NCBI GenBank assembly: GCA_030220185.1
Contig: JASPKZ010008348.1
Location: forward strand, 1,402,001-1,466,000
From: Diploptera punctata
Lineage: Eukaryota > Arthropoda > Insecta > Blattodea > Blaberidae
Direction: 5' to 3'
Length of the DNA: 64,000 nt
A program made the translations under genes and the position numbers. Every line of letters starts with the position of its first letter. Position 1 is the stretch's first letter. This document shows positions 31,380-41,250 of the stretch, piece after piece. Under the pieces are notes generated by a model, which worked only from the letters and a program-made list of their open reading frames with translations, made no database searches and had not been told where the DNA came from.

Positions 31380-31746
31380 AATAAGCATTTGATTATATTT
31401 GAAGAGAAAAATTTTCGCCTAGACCGGGACTCGAACCCGGGACCCTTGGCTTTCCGGGCCAAGTGCTCTACCAACTGAGCTACCGAGGCGAGTTACGATC
31501 TAGACGCAAATTTTTCTCTTATATACGTTGTAATTCCCTATCGCCAAATGCTTTTGAAACCATTGCTTCTATCTTTGCAAATGGCGGCTTCTTAGTTAAG
31601 AAGATATTTATTGGGAATTTAACATTACTTTATAAAGCTAGTAAGGCTTCTAATGATGTTTTTATTATTCATTTAACATTTCTCAATGAAAGATAAATTA
31701 TATTTGAAGAGAAAAATTTTCGCCTAGACGGGGACTCGAACCCGGT
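31380..31746 (-). mobile_element. tRNA-like repeat unit (family 3), tandem of 305-bp period
   Basis: Going leftwards on the minus strand: the end of one tRNA-like (ACCGGGTTCGAGTCCCCGTC, 31727-31746), a spacer (AAATTTTTCTCTTCAAATAT to GGGAATTACAACGTATATAA), then a complete tRNA-like (31416-31489) and the start of another spacer. The sequence CGCCTAGAC recurs at 31416 and 31721, a 305-bp period. The 12805-13095 copy is a single unit of the same family. Confidence 0.75.
31416..31489 (-). tRNA. tRNA-like 74-mer, complete
   Basis: On the minus strand: acceptor GCCTCGG with TCTAGGC (one mismatch, one wobble), D arm with perfect A box TAGCTCAGTTGG, T arm CCGGG TTCGAGT CCCGG, discriminator G. The anticodon arm (31445-31463) is CTTGGC CCGGAAA GCCAAG: 6-bp stem, 7-nt loop. 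Compared with 12955-13028 the sixth pair is C-G here and T-A there, a compensatory change. The loop lacks U33. It is Pol III-competent by its boxes but not a standard tRNA. Confidence 0.55.
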
Positions 31747-31935
31747 TGGGGTATATTGGAATGCCAATTTTGGAAGTCTATTTCTTGCCATTCTCCTCAG
31801 ATGATTTTTCCATTCTTGTTGGTATCTTTGTATATCTTCATTTAAACTTGTTACTCCGTTTTCCTCTGATAATAGTGTTCATTTGGTGATCCAGTCTATT
31901 AACTCCTAACAATGATCGTAAGAAGAGCATTTGGC
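31747..31935 (-). mobile_element. LINE RT C-terminal fragment, reverse
   Basis: The minus strand reads EWKNHLRRMARNRLPKLAFQ then YTP, the typical C-terminal stretch after the LINE RT. Upstream in another frame, MLFLRSLLGVNRLDHQ matches the EMRFLR..G.xRLD block. It abuts the truncated tRNA-like unit directly, with no intervening bases. Confidence 0.75.
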
Positions 31936-32430
31936 TTACTTGAAGTTTATGAGAGTTTCTTTTATTTCAAATTCAAATTTCACTTCGTATTTTAGAGCAG
32001 CTTTTGATATTATAAAAGCAAAATATAATAGTATTAATATTTAATAACTATATGTAACGTATTTAATGCATAACGTATGTAAATAACATTGCAAATATAT
32101 TACTTTTAGTTCTACTATTACTACTAATAATACTACGTACAGCCTTTGGAAACAATTATGGCGCAACTTTTGATAATGGAAAGTTAGAGTTGTGAAGAGC
32201 GATTCACACCAGTAAGTTGTTACGTGTGCTGTCTCCCCTGAATAGAAATCAGGCGACGTAAATCTTTCTTCGTGTAGTATTCGTATCGTTTGCATCAGTG
32301 GATCAGTCACTAAGATTCTCTTGCGACGACGCGGGCCCCGGTTCGACCCTGGTCAGGAAGATTTTTTAAAAAATAACTTGGTTAATTTTCTTAATGCCTA
32401 CACTTTACTTGGCTTCGTTAAATTAATAAA

Positions 32431-32471
<41 letters not shown>

Positions 32472-32571
32472 AAATATATAAATTAGAGGAAAGGGGTCAT
32501 AAATAAATAAAATTAACAATTTCAATATGCAAATAAGTCCTGGAGTATAGCATCGCTTCATACAGACTCTT
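31936..32571. other. Unassigned; includes a SINE scrap and a TA microsatellite
   Basis: At 32326-32357 GCGGGCCCCGGTTCGACCCT resembles a tRNA-SINE B-box region without its A-box half. A (TA)n run occupies 32434-32469. Small ORFs over the TA run are artefacts. Confidence 0.45.
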
Positions 32572-32735
32572 TCTAGCAGGGACGGTTGTGGTCTAGTGGA
32601 AAGAACTGTTTTGCATGCATGAGGTCGTGTGTTCGATCCTGCTGTCACGTTTCTCTCTCTTTCTTCCCCACTCCCTTTCTTCCCCTCTCCCTTTCTTCCT
32701 CTCCCTCTTTCTCTCTCCCGTCTTTATTTCAATTA
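32572..32735 (+). mobile_element. tRNA-derived SINE head with pyrimidine tract
   Basis: GGTTGTGGTCTAGTGGAAAG is an A-box region and CGTGTGTTCGATCCTGCTG a B-box region, spaced as in a tRNA. It is followed directly by a CTTTCTTCCCC / CTCTCTCC pyrimidine tract (32650-32725). Family not matched elsewhere in the window. Confidence 0.6.
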
Positions 32736-33609
32736 ATTTTGTTTCTATGTGTTTTGTTGTGTATTATTTACAGCATTTATTGCAATACTTATTTACGCGA
32801 GATTATTTTCTCTTGCACGACACACAGATAAATAGAATTGATTTTTTGTCAAATAGTTCTGCACTTGCGAACCAAGTACGATGACGTATGGCCAAGCGCG
32901 ATGACTTCGCTCTGGGAATTATCTGTGCGCCTTCAATTCTTTCAAAGGCTGAACATAAATCGTTTTCGTGCTCATTTTCTGTGTTTACTAGATTGGTTCA
33001 ATGACGATGAAACATTTTTTAAAGTCTTTTCATGAGAACAGCATCTCAATAACTATAATTTGGGGATTTAGTTAAAATGGATTTCAGTTTTAATAATTCA
33101 GTAGGATTTTGCAACAATGATCCACAAGTAGTGTGAAAGTGCCGCCCTTGAAGTAAAAATCAACTTCTTGTGGTATAGAAACACCCAGGAATATGTAGGT
33201 CTATAAGTATTGTGGAAACAGTAGCAAAGAAATGACTTGCCTATTCGTTGCACTTGATACAGCCGGGAGAGTGTGTTACAAATTCTAAACAACTTAGACC
33301 CCTAAAGGGTTGACTTTTCAAGCACAGAATGACAGTTGACCTAAGTTCTTGTTTCACTTTGCTGCTTGTACAACAAACAAATTGCCTTCACAGTGCTCAG
33401 ATCATTGTTTAACTGCATCACGACAAAGGGATTGCAGATTCTGCTATATCAGCACGTATAGTGTGATCCGAAATATAAAATCCTCGACAGATCATACTAC
33501 AAAGTTTGTAAACAAGAAAACATTAAGGAGATTCGGGTCTAACGAGAGGTTAAACAGAGTTGGTAATAAAAAAAATCTCATTCAAATCACCTCAAGTTAT
33601 CATATTTTT
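32736..33609. other. Unassigned AT-rich sequence
   Basis: Three ORFs of 60-90 codons lie here; none shows composition or motifs that convince me. No repeat recognised. Confidence 0.4.
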
Positions 33610-33775
33610 ATTGTTAATTAAAGTGCATTTAATTCAGATTTAAATTCAAATGCTTTACTCCTCGCCTCATATATTGCCTAGGCAGCTTTGAATCCGTTAC
33701 AATTAAGACTGGATGTGAGGTATGAAGCATTTTAATATAAACTTGAATTAAACTTCATAGTGATTTTACTATAAA
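33610..33775. mobile_element. Small imperfect palindrome, possible MITE
   Basis: The left side (GCATTTAATTCAGATTTAAA, TTCAAATGCTTTACTCCTCG, CCTCATAT) pairs with the right side (ATGTGAGGTATGAAGCATTT, AACTTGAATTAAACTTCAT) with several mismatches. Non-coding, about 165 bp. Confidence 0.5.
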
Positions 33776-33789
33776 AGTTTAATATATTT

Positions 33790-34140
33790 TACTAACTAAT
33801 TCACTGATCTATCGAACCCGTTGTTTCATGGCGGCGAGGACATACGCTCTCCATACATCCCTATCTTGAGATAAAGCTTTCTAATGATCCCCTGTATAAT
33901 CTACTTCCCTCAAATCTTAGTTAATGTTATTATTCCACCTCATCCTTAGCCTACCAATTGGAAGTTTTCCCTCTGGTTTTCCTACAAGAAGCTTCCATGC
34001 TCCTCTTTAATACGGCATTCTTGCCACATGTCCTGCCCATCGCAGTTCTACGAGACTTAACTGTTATTTTTATATCTGATTTCCTATAAAGATCATGTAG
34101 CTCACTCTTATTGTAATCTTCTCTATACTCCTAACTGTGC
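33790..34140 (-). mobile_element. LINE A 3' fragment, reverse
   Basis: Reverse match to the LINE A C-terminal coding region: CTATCGAACCCGTTGTTTCA, CTCTCCATACATCCCTATCT, CTACTTCCCTCAAATCTTAG, TTTTCCTACAAGAAGCTTCC, CATGTCCTGCCCATCGCAGT and CCTATAAAGATCATGTAGCT. About 350 bp, diverged, with indels. The 5' part is missing. Confidence 0.75.
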
Positions 34141-34349
34141 AAAGGATCAAAATTAGAGCTTTACGTAGCAACTAAACTGTGAATAAGTAGATTATCATTC
34201 CCGAAAACTTCGGGTTCGACGCTTATCTCGGTCAATTTTGATACGTTATTTTTACTCTTACTCATCCTCTTTATACTCATGCGCCCGCGCACACAGACAC
34301 GAACACAGATATATATATAATGAAGACTATAAGGACTTATGATATAGAA

Positions 34350-35191
34350 ACAATGGAATTAAAATCTAGGACAATAACTAAATTAAATTCTTCAGAAATT
34401 GATTTTTGGAGTTCAGCTGGAATTTATAGAACAAACAAAATACGAAACAGTGTATTTATACAATAGATGAATGTTCAAATTACAAATGAAAATAAAATAA
34501 AAATTTATAAGAGCATAATACAGAATATTTTGTCATATGGAAGCGAAACTTGCTCTTTGACGGAATTACCAAAGAATAAATTTAAAACAATTCAATTTGA
34601 TTATTTTAGAAGAAGCCTCGAAAAATCAAGTCAGGATACAATAAGAAATGAATTCCTTTGGAGAGAAATCAATGCCACCACATCTGTTGGTAAGAGGATT
34701 GAAAATCAAAGGCTTAAATGGTATGGCCATGTACAAAGAATGGAAAATGAAAGATGGCCAAAAAATGTATACCAATGGTCACCCCGTGGAAGAAATAAAT
34801 GTGGCAGACCAAGATGGAAATGGAAAACCTACGTCAGAACCATGATGGATGATAGAAATTTGGAATAGAGAGATTGGAATGATAGAGATAAATGAAAGCT
34901 GAAGACGACAAACCTATAAATGGGGGAAAGCCGAAGAAGAAGAAGAGATGAATGTTCAAACTTCAGTTGTGAATTTCATAAAAGCAATAAATTAAATTGT
35001 AATATCTTTTAAAAAGAATGACAGAAGACCGATTCCTAAGAAGAATACTAGGATGGGTGTCACTTGTTGCAAGAACAAGAGGATGACCAAAAATAACATG
35101 GATTAATGGTGTTTTGAGCAGCATGACGGGAAAATGGATGGACGATGGAGGTTGAAATGACAAAGAGATTTGGAGGAGAATGTTAACAGAT
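34350..35191 (+). mobile_element. LINE RT tail (host copy) split by a second LINE
   Basis: The left part to 34479 reads EIDFWSSAGIYRTNKIRNSV then MNVQ. The right part from 34961 gives, with frameshifts, RRPIPKKN, a GWVS-like stretch, RGRPKITWINGV-like and NDREIWRRML-like words near 35040-35185. These are the two halves of a LINE C-terminal region. The insertion at 34480-34945 separates them at the 15-bp duplication. Decayed. Confidence 0.6.
34480..34945 (+). mobile_element. LINE tail inserted in another LINE, 15-bp duplication
   Basis: Reads KIKIYKSIIQNILSYGSETC, FDYFRRSLEKSSQDTIRNE, IENQRLKWYGHVQRMENERW and GRNKCGRPRWKWKTYV, ending with a GCCGAAGAAGAAGAAG 3' tail. The flanking duplication AGATGAATGTTCAAA is perfect (34465-34479, 34946-34960). 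The 133-codon ORF 34467-34868 starts inside the duplication, so its first residues belong to the host LINE. It is 5'-truncated. Confidence 0.9.
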
Positions 35192-35655
35192 TAACTCTCA
35201 AAGTATGCGGAATTATGAAATGAGGTAAGTATTAAAAGGAAGAGAAACTCGAAGAATTTTTGTTTTCATTGTTACAGTTAATTCACCTGGCGCTTTATTG
35301 GACAATAATGACATGAAACAAAATAGCGACTCCTCAGCAACGAGCACAAGCTGTTTTCTGGTATGCAGAGACGAAGTCAATAATTACAATGCAAAGAAAT
35401 TACCGGAGAGAACATGGAGGATATGCACCTGATGGGAAGACCATTAAGGCATGACTTGAGAAGTTTCTGGTGACTGCAAGCATTAAATAAGAATCAGGAG
35501 GTGCTCGTACACGTGTTTCAGAAGAAAAGATTGAATAAATTAGAGCAGGATAGAGATGTTTTAGTGTGTGGCAATGTGTGGCAATGAAAATTCTTTGAGT
35601 TTGTGTTTCGTTTAATATCGGGCTCATTTCATAATTCCGCATACTTTGTTAGTTA
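35192..35655 (+). mobile_element. DNA transposon deletion derivative with DUF4817-like N-terminus
   Basis: Terminal inverted repeats of about 70 bp: CAAAGTATGCGGAATTATGA on the left (35199-) and its complement TCATAATTCCGCATACTTTG on the right (to 35648), with flanking TAACT/AGTTA. Inside, 35326-35545 reads ATPQQRAQAVFWYAETKSII, then MQRNYRREHGGYAPDGKTIK and EKFLVTASIK with stops. That is the helix-turn-helix start (DUF4817-type) of a mariner-like transposase. The catalytic domain is wholly deleted. Confidence 0.8.
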
Positions 35656-35703
35656 TGATTAATTAAACTATGGGAGGTTTGAATGGAACACCTTGTATAT
35701 GCA

Positions 35704-35714
35704 TATACATATAT

Positions 35715-35762
<48 letters not shown>
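35704..35762. repeat. (TA)n microsatellite
   Basis: A TA repeat ending in TACACACA directly left of SINE family 1. Confidence 0.9.
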
Positions 35763-35767
<5 letters not shown>

Positions 35768-35769
<2 letters not shown>

Positions 35770-36092
35770 CCCTCCATCCATAGTAATTCTGCCCGAAGGC
35801 AGGTCCTTCACTGCAATCATAGCATTTGCATACTATGCTAGCAGCTTTACTAGGGAATTGTAGGTGTGGTAGCTTCCCGTTGCTTTCAACACCGGTGAAG
35901 GATGATGATGATAAGGATGATGATGGCCATATGATTTCGGGGACCGTTTGGACCTTAAAGTTTTCCTGACATTTGTCCTACAGGTGAGGAAAAACTCCGA
36001 TAATAACCTCACCCAGAAAAACTGGCCCGACCGGAGATCGAACGCGGGCTCGCTGCGTGACTAGGCAGCACCCTACCTCGAGACCACAGCGG
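35768..36092 (-). mobile_element. SINE family 1, reverse, between TA repeats
   Basis: TAGTAATTCTGCCCGAAGGC 3' end, GCTTTACTAGGGAATTGTAG, GGGGACCGTTTGGACCTTAA, inverted B box GGAGATCGAACGCGGGCTCG (two changes from other copies) and ACCTCGAGACCACAGCGG. Both flanks are TA-rich microsatellite, as for the 24 kb copy. Confidence 0.9.
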
Positions 36093-36093
36093 T

Positions 36094-36107
36094 GGACTAT
36101 ATATAGG

Positions 36108-36158
<51 letters not shown>

Positions 36159-36165
36159 GGAGAGG
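36094..36165. repeat. (TA)n-(GA)n microsatellite
   Basis: TATATA run, then GAGAGAGAGA, then a G-rich end. Same arrangement as right of the 24 kb SINE. Confidence 0.9.
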
Positions 36166-36693
36166 GGGGGAGTTGGGGAGATATTTTAGTAATTTTAAAA
36201 ATAATACTTATTGAACATTTCGGTGTCCTGTGATCGTTTCATTCTATAGAAAATACTGGTTAAAAAAACATTGGCTAAAGAGCACGGATACTTGGTGGTC
36301 AAACTACAACGATGTACCTCTACTACCACTACTACTAACAGCAATTTTTATTTATGACGGCGATACTTGGTATTATTGTCAGACTTGGATATGCTGGTTT
36401 AAGAATGTAATTTTATTTAGTATAGATTATTACCTCGTGACTAAAGATATTGACTGACGTGATATTTGCTAAGAACATAGGAACTGGAACAATGTAGTGA
36501 TATAACACGTTGTGGTGGTTGTCTATATGTATTTTGTCATCCTCGTGAGCGTTAAGTTGTCTTGTGGTAAACAATGGGCCACTAAAATTTGCCAGGTATT
36601 ACACAGAATGTACCGGATTATTTTAAACCTGCTGCTCGAATTTTGGTTTCCATGAAATTACCCAATAGAACATCTTTGAAAATGAAACTAGTT
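36166..36693. other. Unassigned sequence left of LINE A
   Basis: A 75-codon ORF at 36230-36457 is not recognised. The right end carries the left duplication of the LINE A insertion. Confidence 0.4.
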
Positions 36694-36705
36694 CCGAAAG
36701 GCTTA

Positions 36706-38398
36706 CTTACTTACTCACTAGCACTATCGAACCCGTAGGTTCATGGCCGCGCGGACATAAACTCTCCATACACCCCTATCCTGAGCTAATGCTTTCCAAT
36801 CATTCCCTGTATAATCTACTTCCCTCAAATCATAGTTAATGTTATTCTCGCACCTCATTCTTGGTCTACCAACTGGGCGTTTTCCTTCTGGCTTTCCTAC
36901 AAGAAGCTTCCATGCAAGTCTTTCATTCCCCAAACGCGCAACATGTCCTGCCCATCGCAGTCCACGAGACTTAACTGTTATTATATCTAGCTTCCTATAA
37001 AGACCACGTAGTTCATTGTTATGTAGTCTTCTCGATTCACCTGTCTGTTCATCTCTCTTTCGTCCAAACATTTTCCTAAGTACTTTATTCTCAAATACTT
37101 GTAATCTCCTTTCCTCCCTTAAAGTAAGAGTCCATGTTTCGCACCTATATAATATAACTGGTAGAATAATAGTTTTTATGTTTTCAGTTTAACGTTTTTT
37201 GAAAGGAGTTGGGACATCAAGAGTCTCTGCAATGCATAATAGCACGCATTTCCAGAATTGAGCCTATGTTTAATTTCTTCGTGCATCTCATTCCTTTTTG
37301 AGATTATTGTTCCTAGGTATTTGAATTCAGCCACTTCCTCAAAATTTCCCTCATTTGTCATTAGCTGTCCATTTCCATTATATAATGTATTTCTACGTGT
37401 GACCATATATTTAGTTTTATTGATATTTACTTCCAGTCCTAATTTCTTAGTGTTACTCAATAGTGTGTGCGTGTTGTCCTTTAGTACCTCCTCGCTATCG
37501 GCCAATAGAACTACATCATCAGCATAAACTAACAGCTTATTAATACCATTCAGTTGTAAGCCTTCCTCATTCTCTAAAGATTTAATGTCAAGCTCTAGTA
37601 CAAAATTAAATAGTAGAGGAGATAGTGAATCTCCTTGCTTCAACCCATCTTGGATTTCAAAAGTGTCCGAAAACTGTTTGCCTACAAGCTCCCTACTCTA
37701 TGTGCCAGTTAGACACATTCGTACAAGTTTAACTAACTTTTTAGGAATTCCGAACTCCAGCAGGATACTATATAACTTCTCCCTCTTAATTGAATGATAT
37801 GCCTTTTTGAAGTCTACGTATAGTTGATGTACAGTACCATTATATTTCCATTTCTTTTCTAAAATATGTCTTATACTAAAAATCTGATGTGTTGTAGACC
37901 TGTTTCTTCTAAATCCACATTGATGATCTCCTAGAATGTCATCAATATAGGGAGTAAGTCTGCTTACTAATATATTTGTTAAAATTTTGTAGGAAGTTGA
38001 AAGTAATGAGATGTCCCTGTAGTTGCTGCAATCGGTTTTATCTCCTTTCTTATAAATTTGTACGATAATTGATTCCTTCCGTCCATCTGGAAGAACTTTT
38101 TCCCAAATCATACTAAGCTACCAGCGTATCTTGTCCATCATTTTTTCTCCCCCTGATTTTATCAGTTCTGCTGGGATCTCATCTGAACCTGTCGCTTTAT
38201 ACATTTTCAATTTTCCAATCGCCATTTCAACCTCTAATACACTTGGTTCTGCGCCTAGCATTTCTGCTGTCTGTAAATTATCCTCCTCAATGTCCTGTTC
38301 TGTATGTACATTTAATAGCTGATTAAAGTAACTTTTCCATCTATTTAGTATATTCCTGGAATCTGCAATCATATCCCCATTTTCATTCCGATTTTTGT
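36706..38398 (-). mobile_element. LINE A, best copy: 1.69 kb, 5'-truncated, 12-bp duplication
   Basis: Duplication CCGAAAGGCTTA is perfect (36694-36705, 38399-38410). In coding order from 38380 down: NGDMIADSRNILNRWKSYFN, AIGKLKMYKATGSDEIPAEL, an in-frame TAG, SIIVQIYKKGDKTDCSNYRD, ILGDHQCGFRRNRSTTHQIF, LYVDFKKAYHSIKREKL (motif A), a TAG after LTGT, DGLKQGDSLSPLLFNF (motif B) and LLVYADDVVLLADSEE (YADD near 37515-37526). A one-base loss near 37178 shifts the frame to YRCETWTLTLREERRL-type sequence and QDRGVWRVYVRAAMNLRVR. RTE-like by motif spacing; endonuclease absent. It has two in-frame stops and one frameshift. Confidence 0.95.
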
Positions 38399-38410
38399 CC
38401 GAAAGGCTTA

Positions 38411-39138
38411 GCTGATTATTTTAAACAATTTTAATTTTTTGAGGAGAACTGCCATCACAGGTAAAATTTTTAATGTTCTAAACAAGTAAATAGATACCCA
38501 CATTTCTGGTAGCATTATGCTCCAATTCCAGAAAACGAACTGGCGTGTTATGAGTCTGGAACTCTTTTCAATTGATCATGTTTAGATATGTGGGGACAAA
38601 TGTGTCGAGAATCACCTGGTAGCTCCTCTAATTCTTCAGGAATGAGGAGAAGTATGGAAGCTAGAGATTGCAGGGAAAATATGCTTTAGACAGGAACCTC
38701 TGGCGACAAATCACTTTGAATTGAAGGAGGAACACTGTATTGTGGAATATTCCTTATAAAAATAATGCTTGTAATTTTTTTTCACTTGAAAAACTGCTCT
38801 GGATGTAAATGATACATATAACTGTATATAAACGTGTTGATGGAAAGTAGCGCGGACACTACACGGCATCTCCCGGCAGATTTGAGATTCCACTTGTCCA
38901 GTTCATAACCATAAATCCGCCCTGTTGGAGGTACTCAACCCGGCCCGGCTATAATATCAAGTTCTGCAGCAAACAATCGCCATAATTATGTCACCAACAA
39001 TGTTGATTGTACTAACATTATCCACTTGAAAGGAACACATTCGAGTTTAGCTGCGCATAAATATTCTACTTAACGTATCTAGGTCACAATGTAACCCATA
39101 TCAACACACCTTGTATGTAAAGTACCTGAACAATTGCG
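38411..39138. other. Unassigned sequence
   Basis: No element recognised apart from isolated GC-richer words (CGGCCCGGCTATAATATCAA). A 60-codon minus ORF is unconvincing. Confidence 0.4.
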
Positions 39139-39392
39139 TGGTGTGCGGTATAATGGGCTAGTTAAAAAAAACTAAACTTTTCAGGGCAAGCAAAATGAAC
39201 TTCAAAGTGATCTAAAAAAAAGGCATATTCGTCCAGATATTCTGTGTTTTGGAATATTTATTTTTTATATTCCAAAATACAGAATATCTAGACGAAATTA
39301 CTTTTGTTTGAAGATCACCTTGAAATTTATTTAGTTTTTCCTGAAAAGTTTGGTTTTTTGACTTAAGCTCATTACACCGCGCACCATAGAAT
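39139..39392. mobile_element. Palindromic MITE, about 250 bp
   Basis: The left arm (GGTGTGCGGTATAATGGGCT, AACTAAACTTTTCAGGG, TGAACTTCAAAGTGATC, TCGTCCAGATATTCTGT, TTTTGGAATAT) and right arm are inverted matches with a short AT centre near 39255-39275. Example pairs: GATATTCTGTGTTTTGGAAT against ATTCCAAAATACAGAATATC. Non-coding. Confidence 0.8.
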
Positions 39393-39424
39393 TTTACTTG
39401 CTTCCAGCATGGAAGTGGACTTAC

Positions 39425-39975
39425 GAATTTAGGCTAAACTTTCCAACATGTGACAAGACTTTCTAAGTACCTTAATAAAGTACTGTCAAATTTTAGCCTT
39501 AGGATTTCATTTCTTAAGTTATTTACTACAATTTACAATGATTTTTACATGTTTTATAACGATTATTTGAATGTATTGAATATTACAATATTGAACTACG
39601 TACGTACTGTGGCATCCATATTGATTTTAACGAATATTCTATGCTGCCATCAAAGACTATGCACGTGTTCCAATACAGCCAAAATAGAATGTGTACTATT
39701 ACCTTCACACATATATTTCAGAACTTAATATTTACACTACCTATTTTTGGGAGCTGCATTCTTTCACAGTTACAGTGCGTAAATTGCGTTAGGTTAGCTT
39801 TCGGGTTGGTCTTTTACATGTTAGACACCGTAATTGTTTAAAGTTCGATTTTAGGTTGGTTGGAACGCTAGTTCTAATATCGTCTATATGTTGGCTGCTT
39901 CACGTGATTGCATATTGTAAACCGTTTCGCGTCTGCTGGCGCATGCGCATGGTGTATGGTTGCGACTTAGAAAAA
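39425..39975 (+). repeat. Repeat family E, copy 1
   Basis: Matches 57340-58080: TACTGTCAAATTTTA, TTTTTACATGTTTTATAACG, ATCCATATTGATTTTAACGA, GCATTCTTTCACAG, TTGCGTTAGGTTA and GCGTCTGCTGGCGCATGCGC. Non-coding. Small ORFs here are not conserved in the other copy. Confidence 0.7.
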
Positions 39976-40339
39976 TGTTTCACGTCACAAGTTGTAAAGT
40001 TTGCGCGAATATATTTCATTTTGGATTTAAAATAAACATTGGATATATCCAACATTAAAAAGAAGAAACGAATATCACGCAGAAACAAGCTTGATAAGCA
40101 ACAATTAATAAGGCACTGTTTTGAATTCCGCCATAAGAACGGAATAGTTATAGTGATTTTACCTTTTTCAAATGCTTGTTCAGGATGTAAGCATGGCGAG
40201 CAAATGAAGAAATCAAATCGAAGATTTTATATAGGATCGTAACGTAAATTATTATGTGCCTCAGAAAACTTTTGGTTATTATTATTTAATATAAACAATT
40301 TATAAACCCTATTTCCCCTTGTACAAAAAAAAAACACCA
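39976..40339. other. Unassigned sequence
   Basis: Small ORFs on both strands; nothing recognised. Confidence 0.35.
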
Positions 40340-41250
40340 GATTACGTTTATATAACACTTTGGCTAGACCAGTGTTGACCTATGGTAGTGAAGCATGGAC
40401 ACTAAAAAGACAACATGAAAGCAGAATAACGGCTTATGAAATGGGATTCATGCGCAGTACAGCAGGTTACACCAGATGGGATCGGAAAAGGAACATTGAT
40501 ATATTAAAAGAATTGAAGACTATGCCATCATCGTTAAATTCCATATGGTGGGATAAGCATATTTGGAAAGACACAAAAAAATATATTGGTAAAACATTGG
40601 TGGAATCTGTGGCAATGTATGGAAGTGAGGTATGGACAATCAATAAGTACTACAAGAATAGACTAATAGCTCTAGAAATGGATTATTTACGCAGAAGTGC
40701 CAGAAAGTCTAAATTTGAACATGTCACAAATAAGGAAATTAAAAACATAATGGAAGCAGAAGAAAGCATAATTGAAAGAATTGAGGAGGAGGAATTAAAG
40801 TGGTTAGGATATGTTTTAAGAATGGAAGATGAGCGATGGCCGAAGCAACTATATGAATGACATCCGAACAGAAAGAAGAAAAGAGGGAGACCAAGGTTAA
40901 TATGGAAGGAAAACATAAAGACAGTAATGCAAGCTAGAGGGCTAAGCATCGAAGATGCCCAAGACCGTAGGCTTTGGAGGTTTGGCACGGGAAGACGGCA
41001 GCAGCTGTAAAAACCCGAAGATAGATAGAGAAGACTACGCCAATTTTGGAATATATTAAACAGTACCAACTAAATTGGAAACACCATCTTGAAAGAATGA
41101 GTTAAAATCGGATTCCCAAAGCTGTTTATAATTTTGTACCAAGAGGACGAAGATCTCTGGGCCGTCATATGAAACGCAGGAGGGAAAATTTTCTATAGGA
41201 TCGTAACAGGCCTTGGCCTAATACTTGGAAGGAAGAAGAAACCCTATTTC
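40340..41250 (+). mobile_element. LINE RT tail (host copy) split in frame by a second LINE
   Basis: The left part (to 40527) reads LARPVLTYGSEAWTLKRQHE, EMGFMRSTAGYTRWDRKRNI and LKELKTMP. The right part from 41030 reads KTTPILEYIKQYQLNWKHHL then ERMS, a TAA and NRIPKAVYNFVPRGRRSLGR. Joined at KTMP/KTTP they form one continuous RT C-terminal region, showing that 40528-41029 is an insertion. Similar to the 1404 element. Confidence 0.85.
40528..41029 (+). mobile_element. LINE tail inserted in frame in another LINE
   Basis: Reads LNSIWWDKHIWKDTKKYIGK, ESVAMYGSEVWTINKYYKNR, LEMDYLRRSARKSKFEHVTN and EEELKWLGYVLRMEDERWPK. After a TGA it continues HPNRKKKRGRPRLIWKENIK to QDRRLWRFGTGRRQQL and TAA. 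The duplication GAAGACTATGCCA / GAAGACTACGCCA (40515-40527, 41030-41042) has one mismatch. The 166-codon ORF 40360-40860 joins host and insert and is not a real gene. 5'-truncated. Confidence 0.9.

Noticed and set aside
40360..40860. 166-codon ORF as a real gene
   Set aside because: It is made of two LINE tails joined by an insertion with target-site duplication.
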